The notes: generated from the letters alone by a model not told the origin. DNA of 64,000 nucleotides from Massilia aurea (GCF_014200505.1 NZ_JACHBX010000001.1:868001-932000); one strand, 5' to 3'; positions 1-9,677 are shown, numbered from the stretch's first letter. Numbers and translations: made by a program.

Positions 1-24
1 GGACGTTAGCGTTAGATCTAGACG

Positions 25-70
25 TGTCAGGTTTAGCTGAACTGCAGAGTTCGGTCATGGCGTCGTGCAA
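25..70 (+). repeat. Dispersed repeat, partial copy (3' half)
   Basis: The stretch resembles the 3' half of the repeat family described at 17639-17747: a TTTAGCTGAAC-like block followed by GAGTTCGGTCATGGCG. The 5' half is not recognisable, either decayed or outside the alignment I could make by eye. Confidence 0.4.
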
Positions 71-261
71 CTTATCACCGTTTCATGGCTCTCTTCAACA
101 CACTTTTTGTCACGGAACTGTAATATTTCTCGTCTATCTTCGAGTGTCTCTTAGATGTTCTACTTTCTGCCCGCTGACACATCGTTGCCGGGCTATTTTT
201 TTGGTGAACACACGTGTCTGCCATAGCACGATGCGCTTTACGAACACACATCGAGGCCAAG

Positions 262-496
262 ATGAATACTCTGATTACTGAACGACGTTCAAACCAAGTT
301 GATGAGGCGCATCCAGAAGACTCGTCTCATATCTCTAACGCGATCCGCCAAGGGTCTACTCCTGCAAAACCGAACTGGCACGCGCAGCGCCGTCGAGTGC
401 ATGAAAGCACTTAACGTTCCAGGAAGCGTCATTGGACGCGTGCTATCTGGTGGCACCATGCGAGTGGCGGACTGGGGTTCCGCAATGCAGAATTAG
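262..496 (+). pseudogene. Small hypothetical protein broken by a frameshift
   Basis: An ATG at 262 opens a frame (MNTLITERRSNQVDE...) that reads through NAIRQG and HAQRRR and then stops near 414. The continuation in the neighbouring frame (AVECMKALNVPGSVIGRVL) ends at 496. Together they would give a protein of about 77 residues. The C-terminal 'xxVPxxVIxRVLxGGTMR' pattern resembles short uncharacterised proteins common in Oxalobacteraceae and loosely recalls the QRVLxDGGPRR ending of the small family at 14677, 18760 and 19515. One indel near 395-405 would join the frames. This could also be chance. Function unknown. Confidence 0.3.
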
Positions 497-647
497 CCGG
501 ACCTGTTCGGCCGCACTCAGTCACCCATAGGTGGTGCACGATTAAGGCTGTGCATACGCTGATCGTCAGAAAGATGTATCAAAGGGGCACAGCCCGGCAC
601 TCTGCGGATTCCTTTAAGAGCAGTAGAGTTTTGATTTGGAAAACCTG

Positions 648-779
648 ATGTTTTCTCTCATCACTGGCATGTTTATTGCAACCGCGCTCGTCTTACTGGG
701 ACAGCGTCGCGCTGCAGGCTATGCTCTTCTAGCCGGTTTAGCAGGTCTCCTCCTACACCGCCTTGCTTCGATTGGATAG
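648..779 (+). CDS. 43-residue putative membrane peptide
   Basis: ATG at 648 opens a 43-codon frame ending TAG at 777-779. A GGAA-like Shine-Dalgarno lies about eight bases upstream. The peptide begins MFSLITGMFIATALVLLGQ, has an RR pair near residue 20, and ends with a second hydrophobic run (LLAGLAGLLLHRLASIG). This gives two short hydrophobic segments separated by a positive turn, the architecture of small inner-membrane peptides such as the DUF5993 type. I cannot assign a family with certainty. It lies upstream of the lone receiver gene but without evident coupling. Confidence 0.4.
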   Translation: MFSLITGMFIATALVLLGQRRAAGYALLAGLAGLLLHRLASIG

Positions 780-891
780 TCGCGCATTCATTCGAAGGTC
801 CTATAGCCGGTCGACATAAACATTGAAGACACTCGTTGCCAATGTGACGTGATAGAGTTCTGAATTAACATTCACTCCGTCTCCTGCACTT

Positions 892-1287
892 ATGGAAAAT
901 TCAGCTGGGCAGCACCGAATCCTCGTCGTCGATGATAACCAAGATGCTGCGGAGCTGCTGCAGATGATCCTCGAAATAGAAGGCTACAGAGTGCGAGTAG
1001 CATTTGATGGAGCGTCGGGCCTCAGACAAGCTGCAGACTTCCGTCCTCATGTGACATGTTCTGATCTCAATATGCCGGGATTGTCTGGATTCGAGCTTGC
1101 GTTAGCTATAAGAAAGAGCGATCACAGCTCTGGCACACACTTAATTGCAATGACTGGCCTCGATACCCAGGAAAATTTTAGCATGATGATGGCTTCGGGA
1201 TTCGACGTACATTTTTGCAAGCCATTCAGCTTGGACGAATTCACTAACCACCTTCGATCATTCTTCACGACGATCGATACCCGCTAG
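892..1287 (+). CDS. Single-domain response regulator (CheY-like receiver)
   Basis: A 131-residue protein that is one receiver domain with no output domain. Visible residues are the acidic pair D14-D15 (LVVDDNQD), the phosphoacceptor D58 in SDLNMPG, T88 in AMTG and K110 in CKPF, so the site for phosphotransfer from a histidine kinase is complete. Stand-alone receivers act by protein contact or as phosphorelay intermediates. No kinase is adjacent, but a bacteriophytochrome kinase (6779) and a hybrid kinase (10463) lie downstream in the same repeat-bounded region and are candidate partners by location only. A second, broken receiver of the same type lies at 9998. Followed by a repeat copy at 1383. 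Confidence 0.9.
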   Translation: MENSAGQHRILVVDDNQDAAELLQMILEIEGYRVRVAFDGASGLRQAADFRPHVTCSDLNMPGLSGFELALAIRKSDHSSGTHLIAMTGLDTQENFSMMMASGFDVHFCKPFSLDEFTNHLRSFFTTIDTR

Positions 1288-1382
1288 AGCTCAACCAGAT
1301 TCACGCTGGGCACGTGAATGTTTATTGCATCGCGAAATGCGCATTTCACTGAAATTCCTGATGGGAAATGTTCACGTATGCG

Positions 1383-1491
1383 AACGTCTGCAATGGGTCG
1401 GGAGCAGCCTATCGTAACACTTCGCGAGTTTTTCGCGTTGGCAACCTGTTATGCTGGTTCGACCGGCCGGCTTCGGCAAAAACCAGACGTT
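1383..1491 (+). repeat. Dispersed repeat, full copy with perfect 8-bp terminal inverted repeats
   Basis: Starts AACGTCTGCAATGGGTCG and ends CAAAAACCAGACGTT, so the ends are the inverted pair AACGTCTG / CAGACGTT. The interior has the family blocks CGAGTTTTTCGCGTTGGCAACC, a TATGCT hexamer and GGCCGGCTTCGGC. An open frame from 1318 runs through it, but that is not evidence of coding. Confidence 0.8.
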
Positions 1492-1521
1492 CGCCCGGAC
1501 TCTTGGTTCAATTACATAACT

Positions 1522-2433
1522 ATGTTGAAAATTGTTCATCTATTAAATGAGAATGCAGTGCGTGTGGCGACTAAATATGCTGCTGCCCATTCCTTTCTGT
1601 CTCCTACTTCACGGCTGCGGCGAAATTCACTGACGCACTGTTGCGCGATCGCGTTGCTCATGTTCTCGACAAGCCTTCTGGCCGCCGAACCGGTTAGTGC
1701 GATCCGTTTTTCTGAACGGATTTATAGCTCGACGGGTATATTCCCATCAAAACTCGCGGTCTTTGCCGATTGCGTCGAGCGACCGCGCATTTTCGGCAAA
1801 GTTGAACAGAGCCTGTATCAGATTGATTTACCCGCTGGGACCAGTTGCACAGTGCGTGTGGGCGAATGGGACTGGAACTCCCTTCCTATCGCGGTCGAAG
1901 ACGCTGCGGTAACTGTCGCTCTGCCTATCCTTGTCTACCCAAGAGAGGTCCCGGAACCGACGCTTGCCCGCGAACTGGTTGAAATGGGCAAGGAGGATCA
2001 GGCGCTGCGAGGTAAGCGCTGGCGCACGAATGATCCTGAGTTTCTCAACCGGGTACAAGCTGACGACGGTGCGCGCCAACAGCGACTTGCGGAAATCATC
2101 GCCGCCAAGGGGTGGCCGGCCTTATCGATGGTCGGCTGGGAAGCAGCTAACGCGGCGTGGCTCATCGCCCAGCATTCGCCCGCAGCACGCTTGAAACCCT
2201 GGCTTTTCCTCATGCAAGAGGCCGCTGCTAAGCACGAGATCGCCCCATACAATCTAGCGACTTCAATTGATCGTGTCCTCGTTTACGACAACAGAAAACA
2301 GTTGTACGGGACTCAGTACCGTACACGCGCGGATGGAGGGAACGAACCTTACCCGAGCGAGGATATGGATCAACTTGATCACCGTCGGTTGCGCATGGGG
2401 TTACCGATCAATGTTCCAGCGAAGGCACTATGA
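1522..2433 (+). CDS. DUF6624-like exported protein
   Basis: About 303 residues if started at the ATG at 1522; the frame is open further upstream but that part is repeat DNA. Near residues 35-55 is a hydrophobic stretch ending LLAAEPVSA that looks like a signal peptide cleavage region, so an internal start near 1663 is possible. The C-terminal half has the DUF6624 pattern: a D/Q pair (EDQALRG), GWPALSMVG, an AWLIAQH block and, after DRVLVYD, the signature QLYGTQ, followed by DHRRLRMGL. The function of DUF6624 is not established. The N-terminal half matches nothing I recognise. It sits alone between two repeat copies. Confidence 0.75.
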   Translation: MLKIVHLLNENAVRVATKYAAAHSFLSPTSRLRRNSLTHCCAIALLMFSTSLLAAEPVSAIRFSERIYSSTGIFPSKLAVFADCVERPRIFGKVEQSLYQIDLPAGTSCTVRVGEWDWNSLPIAVEDAAVTVALPILVYPREVPEPTLARELVEMGKEDQALRGKRWRTNDPEFLNRVQADDGARQQRLAEIIAAKGWPALSMVGWEAANAAWLIAQHSPAARLKPWLFLMQEAAAKHEIAPYNLATSIDRVLVYDNRKQLYGTQYRTRADGGNEPYPSEDMDQLDHRRLRMGLPINVPAKAL

Positions 2434-2480
2434 CCAGAACAATTATTCGCTGAGAATAGGCCTCGATAACTAAGTGCGCC

Positions 2481-2590
2481 AACGTCTTCTGTGAGTCGGT
2501 TCCTGCCCTTCGTAACAGTCCGCGATTTTTCCGCCTTGGTGGCCTGATATGCTCGGCTGAACGGCCGGGTTCGGCCAAAAGCGGCCCTTC
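2481..2590 (+). repeat. Dispersed repeat, full copy
   Basis: Begins AACGTCTTCTGTGAGTCGG and ends GGCCAAAAGCGGCCCTTCG. The middle, TTTTTCCGCCTTGG followed by TGATATGCT, is nearly identical to the copy at 15480. Confidence 0.8.
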
Positions 2591-3121
2591 GCTAGACTGA
2601 ATGTAACCACTTATTCGACGCTAAAGCCCAAGAAGCCGAAGCGGGGCTGGACAACTCGTCCCAACCATCCATCGCGCTTAGCGGCAGTCTGTCTGGAAAG
2701 AGTACGACCGGCTAGCAAGTGCAGTTTGCCCCTCAGCGGTTTAGATCTGATCGTCGCGGGACGTATTCACCTTCTAGAGACACAGTGGAATGTCGTAGCA
2801 TAGACGTAAACGGAAAACATACTATAACAGGCGAAGTCGTGCCGAATGCTGGACTTATCGTTGGCGGCACGTTGCCAAAGGCATAACAGAAGTGAGCCGT
2901 AACATCATTTATGCGGTGTCGACAATAAAATAGGCCGAATGATATAGGGGAACTATCTGTCCTACGCGCACAGTGGGAATCGCTGGCACGCGCTGGAAAG
3001 CCGTACTCTCGTCGAGAACAGCTCAACGACTTTCGCGGTTGATGTTACTCGCGCTGTAAAGTTGAGGTGAAGTGGAAGCGGAACTACTATTTTATACATC
3101 GCGCGCGTGAGCTACGTGCGG
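2591..3121. other. Intergenic stretch with no supported gene
   Basis: About 530 bases between the repeat at 2481 and the minus-strand gene at 3122. Short frames exist on both strands, the longest about 97 codons on the minus strand, but their translations are rich in Cys, Arg and Ser and show no start signal or family resemblance. I see no stem-loop or repeat of note. Confidence 0.5.
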
Positions 3122-3412
3122 TCAACTCGTCTTACCTCTACGTCTGAGTCCATTATAAACTTCATGTATCACCGGTTCAACCGACACATTAGATACTCTT
3201 TCCAGACTAAATTCATTAATTTGGTCAAGAAGCCAATCCTGGTACGCAGTCAGGTTACTAAACTGAGTCACGTGCGCAAGCAGATCTCGCCCACCAATCG
3301 TGCCCCTGACGTAGCCGCGCAACATCAACTCATCGGATGCGGATATTTTGATGCAATCTTCTTCCAGGTCACTGATCAGTTGCGCTATCTGCTTTCCTCG
3401 TAACTCTAGCAT
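3122..3412 (-). CDS. Hypothetical 96-residue protein, antitoxin-like motif
   Basis: The minus-strand ATG is preceded by a TTGGAG Shine-Dalgarno at good spacing. The translation has natural composition: an N-terminal helix (KQIAQLISDLEED), then LRGYVRGTIGGRDLLAHV, then a charged helix with DWLLDQINEF. The YVxGxIxxxDLLAHV pattern resembles the short segment found in VbhA-type antitoxins and related small helical proteins, but the match is short and no Fic toxin lies next to it. The opposite strand also has an open frame of similar length with less natural composition, so I prefer this one. Function unknown. Confidence 0.5.
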   Translation of the reverse strand: MLELRGKQIAQLISDLEEDCIKISASDELMLRGYVRGTIGGRDLLAHVTQFSNLTAYQDWLLDQINEFSLERVSNVSVEPVIHEVYNGLRRRGKTS

Positions 3413-4022
3413 TCAATACTCCAACTTATGGCTACTGTTCCCAGTCGATCTAAACTATGATGTCTGAATAGATTTCGAGCGATGATATGTCAACTTGGGA
3501 TTTAAAACAGTGACATTTCACTACTAACTTCTGGAAAACAACGATTCTTTCAGCAACATCAATAAATTCAGACGATATGCGATGTTTAGTAAGCCTTTTT
3601 GCATCTACCAACACTGCTTTGACGGATTTCCCTGTTGTAGATGGTTGTTTCCTGCAGTCGCGCTTAAAACACGCTACGTTTCTAACATAGCCTGCGGCGG
3701 CAAGCGGAAGCAGACGCGCCCACGTGGATATCAGGCCTCGATCCTGGCATCGACGCTTCGGCCGGCTCCGCTAGACGCGACGTTGCGAAGTTAACCAATG
3801 AACAAGCAGCATTATTGGTCACCAGGGGATTGCGACGGAAACTGCGCGTATGTACTGCATGACCACGTCTCAGCTAATGCTACAACTATGTGAGATAAAG
3901 TTTGCAGCTCGATGTGGTAGTTAGGCACAAGCAAGGTAAGAAAACGGTGTAAATTTCTAAAAAGAAATATATGATGATAGCTTTTTACTGAGCGCAGATG
4001 ACAGCTGCGCAAAAGCTTTCAA
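3413..4022. other. Intergenic stretch upstream of the GGDEF-EAL gene
   Basis: About 610 AT-rich bases. A short GC-richer patch near 3690-3790 contains a few open codons but nothing gene-like. No clear promoter could be called by eye, although the divergent arrangement of 3412 (minus) and 4023 (plus) means both promoters must lie here. Confidence 0.5.
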
Positions 4023-6281
4023 ATGGGTAATTTAGACAACATTGCTGCATGGCGTGAGCGCACTTTTTCGTCACTGATGTCAGTGGTAATTCTAGTTGGT
4101 GCTGTTTCTACAATCGCGATTTTTCCAGTTTTGTTACACAGCGGTATGTGGCACGTCGTCATTGCCGATACTGTAGCTTTGGCCTGGATGGTCGGTATTT
4201 GGCGTCTTAAAAATTTGAAGTACGCCATCCGCGTGTACAACTTCTTAGTAGTTGTATATGTATTGGCTATCATATTGATGATAACAGTCGGTTCGATTAG
4301 CTTAAGCTATTTATTAGGCCCTCCGCTCATAGCAGCAATTCTACTAAATTTACGTGCGGCGCTGATTGCAACAGGCTTAGGTGTAGCAGCGCTGATTGTA
4401 GCCGGCGCTACCGAATTACTTGATCTGAACGTAGCAGGGTGGGGCCATGCGCCGTTGAAGTCCTCGCTCGCTGCGGCTGTCAACTACAGCACTGTAAGCG
4501 TAATGTTATCGCTCATGTGCAGTACACTATTGTCAGGTTTATCGCGATCCTTAGGCGAACTTGAACTCACATCCGCTGCTGCTTCGAAATTGAACGATAT
4601 GGTGCTGATCTTTGCCACATCTAAGGGTACAAATTCAGACCGTCCGATTATTTTTGTCAATGATGCATTTCTGCAGCGTACGGGGCATGAGCGCGAGCAG
4701 GTACTTGGACGAGACTTGCGTATTCTGCAGGGCCCAAGCACCGATGCAGTAGTGATGACGAATCTGTTAAATTCAATGCCATGGTGCGGCTCGCCGAAAA
4801 TCGAAATGATAGGCTACACGAAGGCAGGCGCTGAATTTTGGCTTGAGCTCGAAGTCGTGCCGTTTACCAAGAGTGGTGATAGTGCTCACCATTGGGTAGT
4901 AGTTAGCCGGGACATAACCGATCGGCGCACTGCAGAACAGTCAATTCACCGTCTTGCATTCTACGACGTGCTAACCGGACTGCCAAATCGTCGGCTGCTG
5001 ATGGAACGCCTGACCAATGTGATAAGACAGAGTAGCTTTGACGCAGCGCAAAGCGCAGTGCTTTATTTAGACGTCGACAATTTTAAAAAGATCAACGACC
5101 AGCGGGGGCATGCTACTGGCGACTTGCTACTTGAACACGTCGCTGTACGGCTTAAAGAGACTGTACGCGGCAGTGACTTGGTCGCACGTCTCGGTGGCGA
5201 TGAATTTGTGATCGTTCTCGATGCTTGCGCAGTTGATACAGACGCCGTCATCCGCTCAGCACGGGAGGTCGCGAATAAAGTACGCGCAACGTTGGCCACA
5301 CCATTCGTGCTAGAAGGTCAGCCTTACAGGGTTTCGGCCAGTATTGGAATTGCTCTGGTCACACCCGGCACTAGTCCTAACGACCTGTTACGTGAGGCAG
5401 ATACTGCAATGTATTATGCTAAGGCCCGTGGTCGCGATAGTGCAGTAATATTTAATGGTGAGATGCTAATGCAAGTTCAGCACAAGCTGACACTAGAGCG
5501 TGATCTGGGAATGGCGTTTGATGCTCGTGAGCTGACAATGTACCTGCAACTACAGATAGATCAGAATGGCTCTGCAGTTGGTGCAGAATTGCTTATGCGC
5601 TGGCGCCGTCCTGATGGCACTATGGTGCGTCCTGACCTATTTATTCCAGCAGCTGAATCAAGTGGCCTAATTATTCCACTTGGTCAATGGGCACTGATCC
5701 AAGCATGCGAAATATGGCTAGCACTCGAGCGATCCGGAAACTTAATACACCTATCAATCAATGTTAGCCCATTGCAGTTTCGCCAGCAGAATTTTGTCGA
5801 TTACGTGCGTACACTGCTGGCAACCACCGGTGTTCCCCCGCACTACCTTATTTTCGAAGTGACCGAAGGTCTCTTCATTGACGACATCGATCAGACTATT
5901 TCTCGGATGCATGATCTAGCAAAGCTTGGCATTCGCTTCTCCGTGGACGACTTTGGTACAGGTTACTCAAACCTGACCTACCTCGCAAAAATGCCGCTCT
6001 ACGAATTAAAGATCGATAAGAGTTTCATACGTAATATTCCAAATGACCCTACAAGTTCAGCAATAGTGCATTCAGTCGTCGCGATGGCCGGACACTTGGG
6101 GCTACAAGTCGTTGCTGAAGGCGTTGAATCCATAGAGCACGTGCACTTCCTAGCTCAACATGATCAGGTAATAATGCAGGGATTCCACTTTCATCGCCCA
6201 GCTCCACTCTATAATGTGATCACACATTTACAGGGTCTGGATTTTGCTCGAAGGAATTTGTCGATTCCATCGAATTCTTGA
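4023..6281 (+). CDS. Membrane PAS-GGDEF-EAL protein (c-di-GMP turnover)
   Basis: A 752-residue bifunctional-type c-di-GMP enzyme. Residues 15-185 hold about six hydrophobic segments (an integral membrane sensor). Residues about 190-300 form a PAS domain of LOV-like shape (VLGRDLRILQGPSTD); the flavin-binding Cys of true LOV domains is replaced, so it is probably not a blue-light sensor of that type. The cyclase domain has an intact GGDEF at 391-395 with the product-inhibition RxxD motif (RGSD) five residues before it. The phosphodiesterase domain reads ELLMRW at E522 in place of EAL, keeping the metal-binding Glu, and has the DDFGTGYS loop at 642 and KIDKSFI. Both activities look possible. 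Located upstream of the bacteriophytochrome gene. Confidence 0.92.
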   Translation: MGNLDNIAAWRERTFSSLMSVVILVGAVSTIAIFPVLLHSGMWHVVIADTVALAWMVGIWRLKNLKYAIRVYNFLVVVYVLAIILMITVGSISLSYLLGPPLIAAILLNLRAALIATGLGVAALIVAGATELLDLNVAGWGHAPLKSSLAAAVNYSTVSVMLSLMCSTLLSGLSRSLGELELTSAAASKLNDMVLIFATSKGTNSDRPIIFVNDAFLQRTGHEREQVLGRDLRILQGPSTDAVVMTNLLNSMPWCGSPKIEMIGYTKAGAEFWLELEVVPFTKSGDSAHHWVVVSRDITDRRTAEQSIHRLAFYDVLTGLPNRRLLMERLTNVIRQSSFDAAQSAVLYLDVDNFKKINDQRGHATGDLLLEHVAVRLKETVRGSDLVARLGGDEFVIVLDACAVDTDAVIRSAREVANKVRATLATPFVLEGQPYRVSASIGIALVTPGTSPNDLLREADTAMYYAKARGRDSAVIFNGEMLMQVQHKLTLERDLGMAFDARELTMYLQLQIDQNGSAVGAELLMRWRRPDGTMVRPDLFIPAAESSGLIIPLGQWALIQACEIWLALERSGNLIHLSINVSPLQFRQQNFVDYVRTLLATTGVPPHYLIFEVTEGLFIDDIDQTISRMHDLAKLGIRFSVDDFGTGYSNLTYLAKMPLYELKIDKSFIRNIPNDPTSSAIVHSVVAMAGHLGLQVVAEGVESIEHVHFLAQHDQVIMQGFHFHRPAPLYNVITHLQGLDFARRNLSIPSNS

Positions 6282-6778
6282 ATGTAGATTGTGTTATTTG
6301 ACGTTGGCCTAGTTGATACGAGGACTACCGCTTCACATTTTTAACTGTGACAATATACTTGTAGCAACCAGATCTTACAAGGTGATTAACGAAAATCAAC
6401 CCTGCGTGACGACAATGCGGAACATCAATGAAGGTTAGACTCACGCCAGCCTCGACCATCCTTCAAATGGAAACCTAGCAATCTATCGTTTTTGGCCTGA
6501 TCGTCCGGATTCGATCAAAAATTACAGTAGACTTCAATCAAACTTTGGTCTTGCACTGGCTTCACACCGGGTAATAAACTTTACATTGTGTAACAGAAAT
6601 GCAACTTTATTGCTCAATGTGGCAGTGCTTAGTACGTTTTTTGCTACGCGCTAAGCTGGCTGATCCATTTTCCTATAAGATGTTGAAGAAATCTTTAATT
6701 ATTAAAATGTACATGCTATGCCGATAGGCGAGTTTCTGATGGTCGAGCTAGGGTACATCATTTTCCAAATCTTCTTCT
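6282..6778 (+). other. Intergenic stretch with a decayed repeat copy
   Basis: About 500 AT-rich bases. Around 6487-6533 the sequence GTTTTTGGCCTGATCGTCCGG followed by ATTCGATCAAAAATTAC matches the 3' part of the dispersed repeat with deletions. The rest shows no open frame of note. Confidence 0.45.
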
Positions 6779-9049
6779 ATGATCTTATCTGATATCGAGT
6801 CGACCATGGTTCGCTGCGAGAGTGAGCCAATCCATATTCCTGGTGCAATCCAGCCCTTTGGAATTTTACTTAGCGTCGAGCTTCCCTCCCTCGCCATTAC
6901 AAATGCCAGTGTAAATTGTTGCGAGGCGTTCGGGCTCGATGCAAAAGCCCTTGTTCAACATTCGTTGGTCGAATATCTTTCTGCAGCAAGCCTTCAGAAG
7001 ACGCAGCGATATCTACAATCTGAAGACCTTATTGAACAAGCGCCGATTATCGTACCACTCATCAATCATGCTACGTTGCTTGAAAGTGAGTGGGAACTCT
7101 GCGCCCAATATCGTGACGGCATTCTAATTGTTGAACTAGAAGCAGTACGATCACCGGAGACACTAGCCACACCGTTACAGCGTTTGATTCGGAATGGAGT
7201 CCACTCGATTTTTAGTGGGACTAGCCTTCAGGATTTATGCGATCGTATTGCGCAGCAGATTCATATCATTACAGGTTTCGACCGCGTAATGATCTATCGT
7301 TTCAATGAAGATTGGCATGGTCATGTTGTTTCTGAGGCAAGAAAACCATATGTGCAATCTTATTTAGATCATCATTTTCCGGCTTCTGATATTCCAGCGC
7401 AAGCAAGAAGTATATTTCTTGAAAACTGGTTGCGGATGATTCCCGATGTAAACTATATGCCCGTCCCTATTTATCCGGGGCGTAATCCGAAAACGGGCGC
7501 CTTACTAGACCTTGGGCTATCCAATCTACGGAGCGTGTCGCCGCTTCATGTCGAGTATCTCAAAAATATGCATGTAGGTGCGACACTGACACTGCCATTA
7601 ATTGATAATGGAAAGCTATGGGGACTTATTGCATGCCACAATGTTCAGCCAAGGAACTTAGCATCCGATAGCCGGCTGGGTACCAAAATGATTGCGCAGT
7701 TTGCTTCGTCGCAATTGGCATTAAAGGCGTCCAATGAGGATCAACGCTATAGGGCCGAAATTAAGCGTGCACAAGTGCAACTGCTCGGCCATATGGAGCG
7801 TGAAACGGACTTGGTCCAAGGACTGGCCAAGTACAAGTCCAGCATGCTGGACTTAGTAGATGTCACTAACGCTGCGGCAGCAATCTTTTACGACAATGAA
7901 TGGGTCCTCGCCGGCGACACTCCAACGGTCGCGCAGATCGCAGAACTCGTTGCCTGGGTGGCGAAGACGCATGGTACGGATGTGCCCTATACAACGAATC
8001 GGTTAAGTGAAGTATTTCCACCAGCCGAAGCATATAAAGAAATTGCTAGTGGTTTACTAGCTATCTCCATCCTGCGGTCCAAGCGCAATTTTATTTTGTG
8101 GTTCCGCCCTGGAACGGTCTCTACTATTACCTGGGCCGGTGAGCCAGAAAAACGTGTGGAGATAGATAACGGCATTACTCGTCTTCACCCACGCCTTTCC
8201 TTTGATTCCTGGGAGCAGACTGTCGACGGCATCGCGGCACCGTGGAAGCGGGTTGAAATTGATGCTATTTCAGAAGTGCGTACAAGTATTATCGCGCTTG
8301 ACCTACGCCGTGCCTTCAAACGCGAACAGGCGGCAAGAGAGATTGCCGAAAAGCTTAGCACTGAAAAGGAAAATATGATGCACATTGTTTCGCATGATAT
8401 TCGTAATCCACTCAGCGCTCTGAAAATGATGCTACAGCTGATGCAACGTAGTCAAATGATGACACCAGAAACACGTTCCGACTTCATCGCGCGAGGCATC
8501 CGCGCCACAGAGACCATGGAACGTCTTGTGAAATCGGTTCTCGACATCGCTAAATCGAATCATGCTGAACTTCTACCGGAGACGCAACAAGAGGACGCAA
8601 ATGTGCTGGTAGCGGATGCCGTCGATCTGGCACTGCCGCTTGGCGAGCGCGCTAATATTCGCATCACTGCATCACTGCACTACGAAGCACTTCACGTTTC
8701 CTGCAAGCGCGCGCGAGTCGAACAGATTTTAGGAAATCTAATTAGCAATGCGCTGAAATTTACAGCAGCTGGAGGGCATATTGCAGTGTCAGTGCAAAAA
8801 CTAGGTCAGGATGTCGTGATTGGGGTGGTAGACACAGGTACAGGCATCGCGCCGGAACTCATGCCTCATATTTTTGAGCGTTTTAAACAAGGTGCCGTGG
8901 GTGCCGAGAAAGGCGCCGGCTTGGGTCTAGCCATCGTTAAGGAGATTGTTGAGCAAGAAGGTGGGAAGATCTGGGTCGAAAGCACCCTGCACATCGGTAC
9001 CAAATTCCAATTCACTTTGCCTTTATCACGTTGTCACACCGTCGGGTAG
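6779..9049 (+). CDS. bphP: Bacteriophytochrome histidine kinase
   Basis: A 756-residue red/far-red photoreceptor kinase with the canonical order PAS, GAF, PHY, HisKA and HATPase. The biliverdin-binding Cys is present at C13 (VRCESEPIHIPGAIQPFG). The GAF domain has PASDIP at 201-206, the SPLHVEYL histidine and the ACHN histidine that contact the chromophore. The PHY tongue carries HPRLSF. The kinase core shows the phosphoacceptor in SHDIRNP (about residue 540), the N box (NLISNALKF), DTGTGIAPE, the F box and GAGLGLAIV, so it should autophosphorylate. No heme oxygenase for biliverdin synthesis is in the window. The receivers at 892 and 9998 and the GGDEF-EAL gene upstream are candidate outputs by neighbourhood only. 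Confidence 0.95.
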   Translation: MILSDIESTMVRCESEPIHIPGAIQPFGILLSVELPSLAITNASVNCCEAFGLDAKALVQHSLVEYLSAASLQKTQRYLQSEDLIEQAPIIVPLINHATLLESEWELCAQYRDGILIVELEAVRSPETLATPLQRLIRNGVHSIFSGTSLQDLCDRIAQQIHIITGFDRVMIYRFNEDWHGHVVSEARKPYVQSYLDHHFPASDIPAQARSIFLENWLRMIPDVNYMPVPIYPGRNPKTGALLDLGLSNLRSVSPLHVEYLKNMHVGATLTLPLIDNGKLWGLIACHNVQPRNLASDSRLGTKMIAQFASSQLALKASNEDQRYRAEIKRAQVQLLGHMERETDLVQGLAKYKSSMLDLVDVTNAAAAIFYDNEWVLAGDTPTVAQIAELVAWVAKTHGTDVPYTTNRLSEVFPPAEAYKEIASGLLAISILRSKRNFILWFRPGTVSTITWAGEPEKRVEIDNGITRLHPRLSFDSWEQTVDGIAAPWKRVEIDAISEVRTSIIALDLRRAFKREQAAREIAEKLSTEKENMMHIVSHDIRNPLSALKMMLQLMQRSQMMTPETRSDFIARGIRATETMERLVKSVLDIAKSNHAELLPETQQEDANVLVADAVDLALPLGERANIRITASLHYEALHVSCKRARVEQILGNLISNALKFTAAGGHIAVSVQKLGQDVVIGVVDTGTGIAPELMPHIFERFKQGAVGAEKGAGLGLAIVKEIVEQEGGKIWVESTLHIGTKFQFTLPLSRCHTVG

Positions 9050-9129
9050 CCCGTAGCTGCTCTAGCCAATTTTACGCGGCAACCGGCTCGCAGCATTCGC
9101 TACTATGGTGACAAGGCTCGCTGCCATTG

Positions 9130-9226
9130 AACAGCCGCTTTGGGTCGATTCGAGCCATCGTGTGAGTCTGGAATTTTGTCCCTATCGGCCTGCTATGTTC
9201 AGCTCAACGGTCGAGATCGAAGTCGA
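9130..9226 (+). repeat. Dispersed repeat, diverged copy
   Basis: Begins ACAGCCGCTTTGGGTCG. The 3' half GGCCTGCTATGTTCAGCTC is well kept, but the terminal AAAGCGG block is degraded (GATCGAAGTCGAG). Confidence 0.6.
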
Positions 9227-9257
9227 GTAGACTGAGATTTTCGGCACGACAATTCTC

Positions 9258-9677
9258 ATGGAACAAATCCTGCGTTACTTTATGGCGCCTCGGCTGGGCC
9301 GTGGAACCGTTTTCGCCAAGTTTACCCCTGAGGGAGGGGCGCTCATTACCATCGAGCTTGCCTCGCCTGTAGCTGGGCGAAGCTGCGTAGAACTTAGAGC
9401 TGTGCCTTCTCAGGTGAACTCAATGCCTTCGTCAGGCATTCACTCACTGTACCGTCTAAGTCGCCATGCTATATCACAGGTCCAACACTGCGTGAAAGGC
9501 GAATTGCTTGAGGGTAACGATCTGAAGCTGGACTGTTCTAGTCGACCTTGGAACGGTGACCTCGCCGAATCACCTTATGGAGGCGCTACTATAGGTTTTA
9601 CAGTGGATAAAGCATCAGGTGGATCATCCGCGCTACAACGAATTTCCTTGGCTTTTCATCTTCGACGTGGCGGCTGA
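9258..9677 (+). CDS. Hypothetical protein
   Basis: A 139-codon frame starting ATG directly after a repeat copy. The translation has no signal peptide, membrane segment or motif I recognise. Composition is ordinary in the first 60 residues (RGTVFAKFTPEGGALITIEL), then rich in Ser and Gly. It is followed by another repeat copy, so it would be a single-gene unit like several neighbours. It may be a genuine orphan gene or a fortuitous frame. Confidence 0.4.
   Translation: MEQILRYFMAPRLGRGTVFAKFTPEGGALITIELASPVAGRSCVELRAVPSQVNSMPSSGIHSLYRLSRHAISQVQHCVKGELLEGNDLKLDCSSRPWNGDLAESPYGGATIGFTVDKASGGSSALQRISLAFHLRRGG

Noticed and set aside
3107-3403. Plus-strand frame opposite the small gene at 3122-3412
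   Set aside because: No Shine-Dalgarno and less natural composition than the minus-strand frame.
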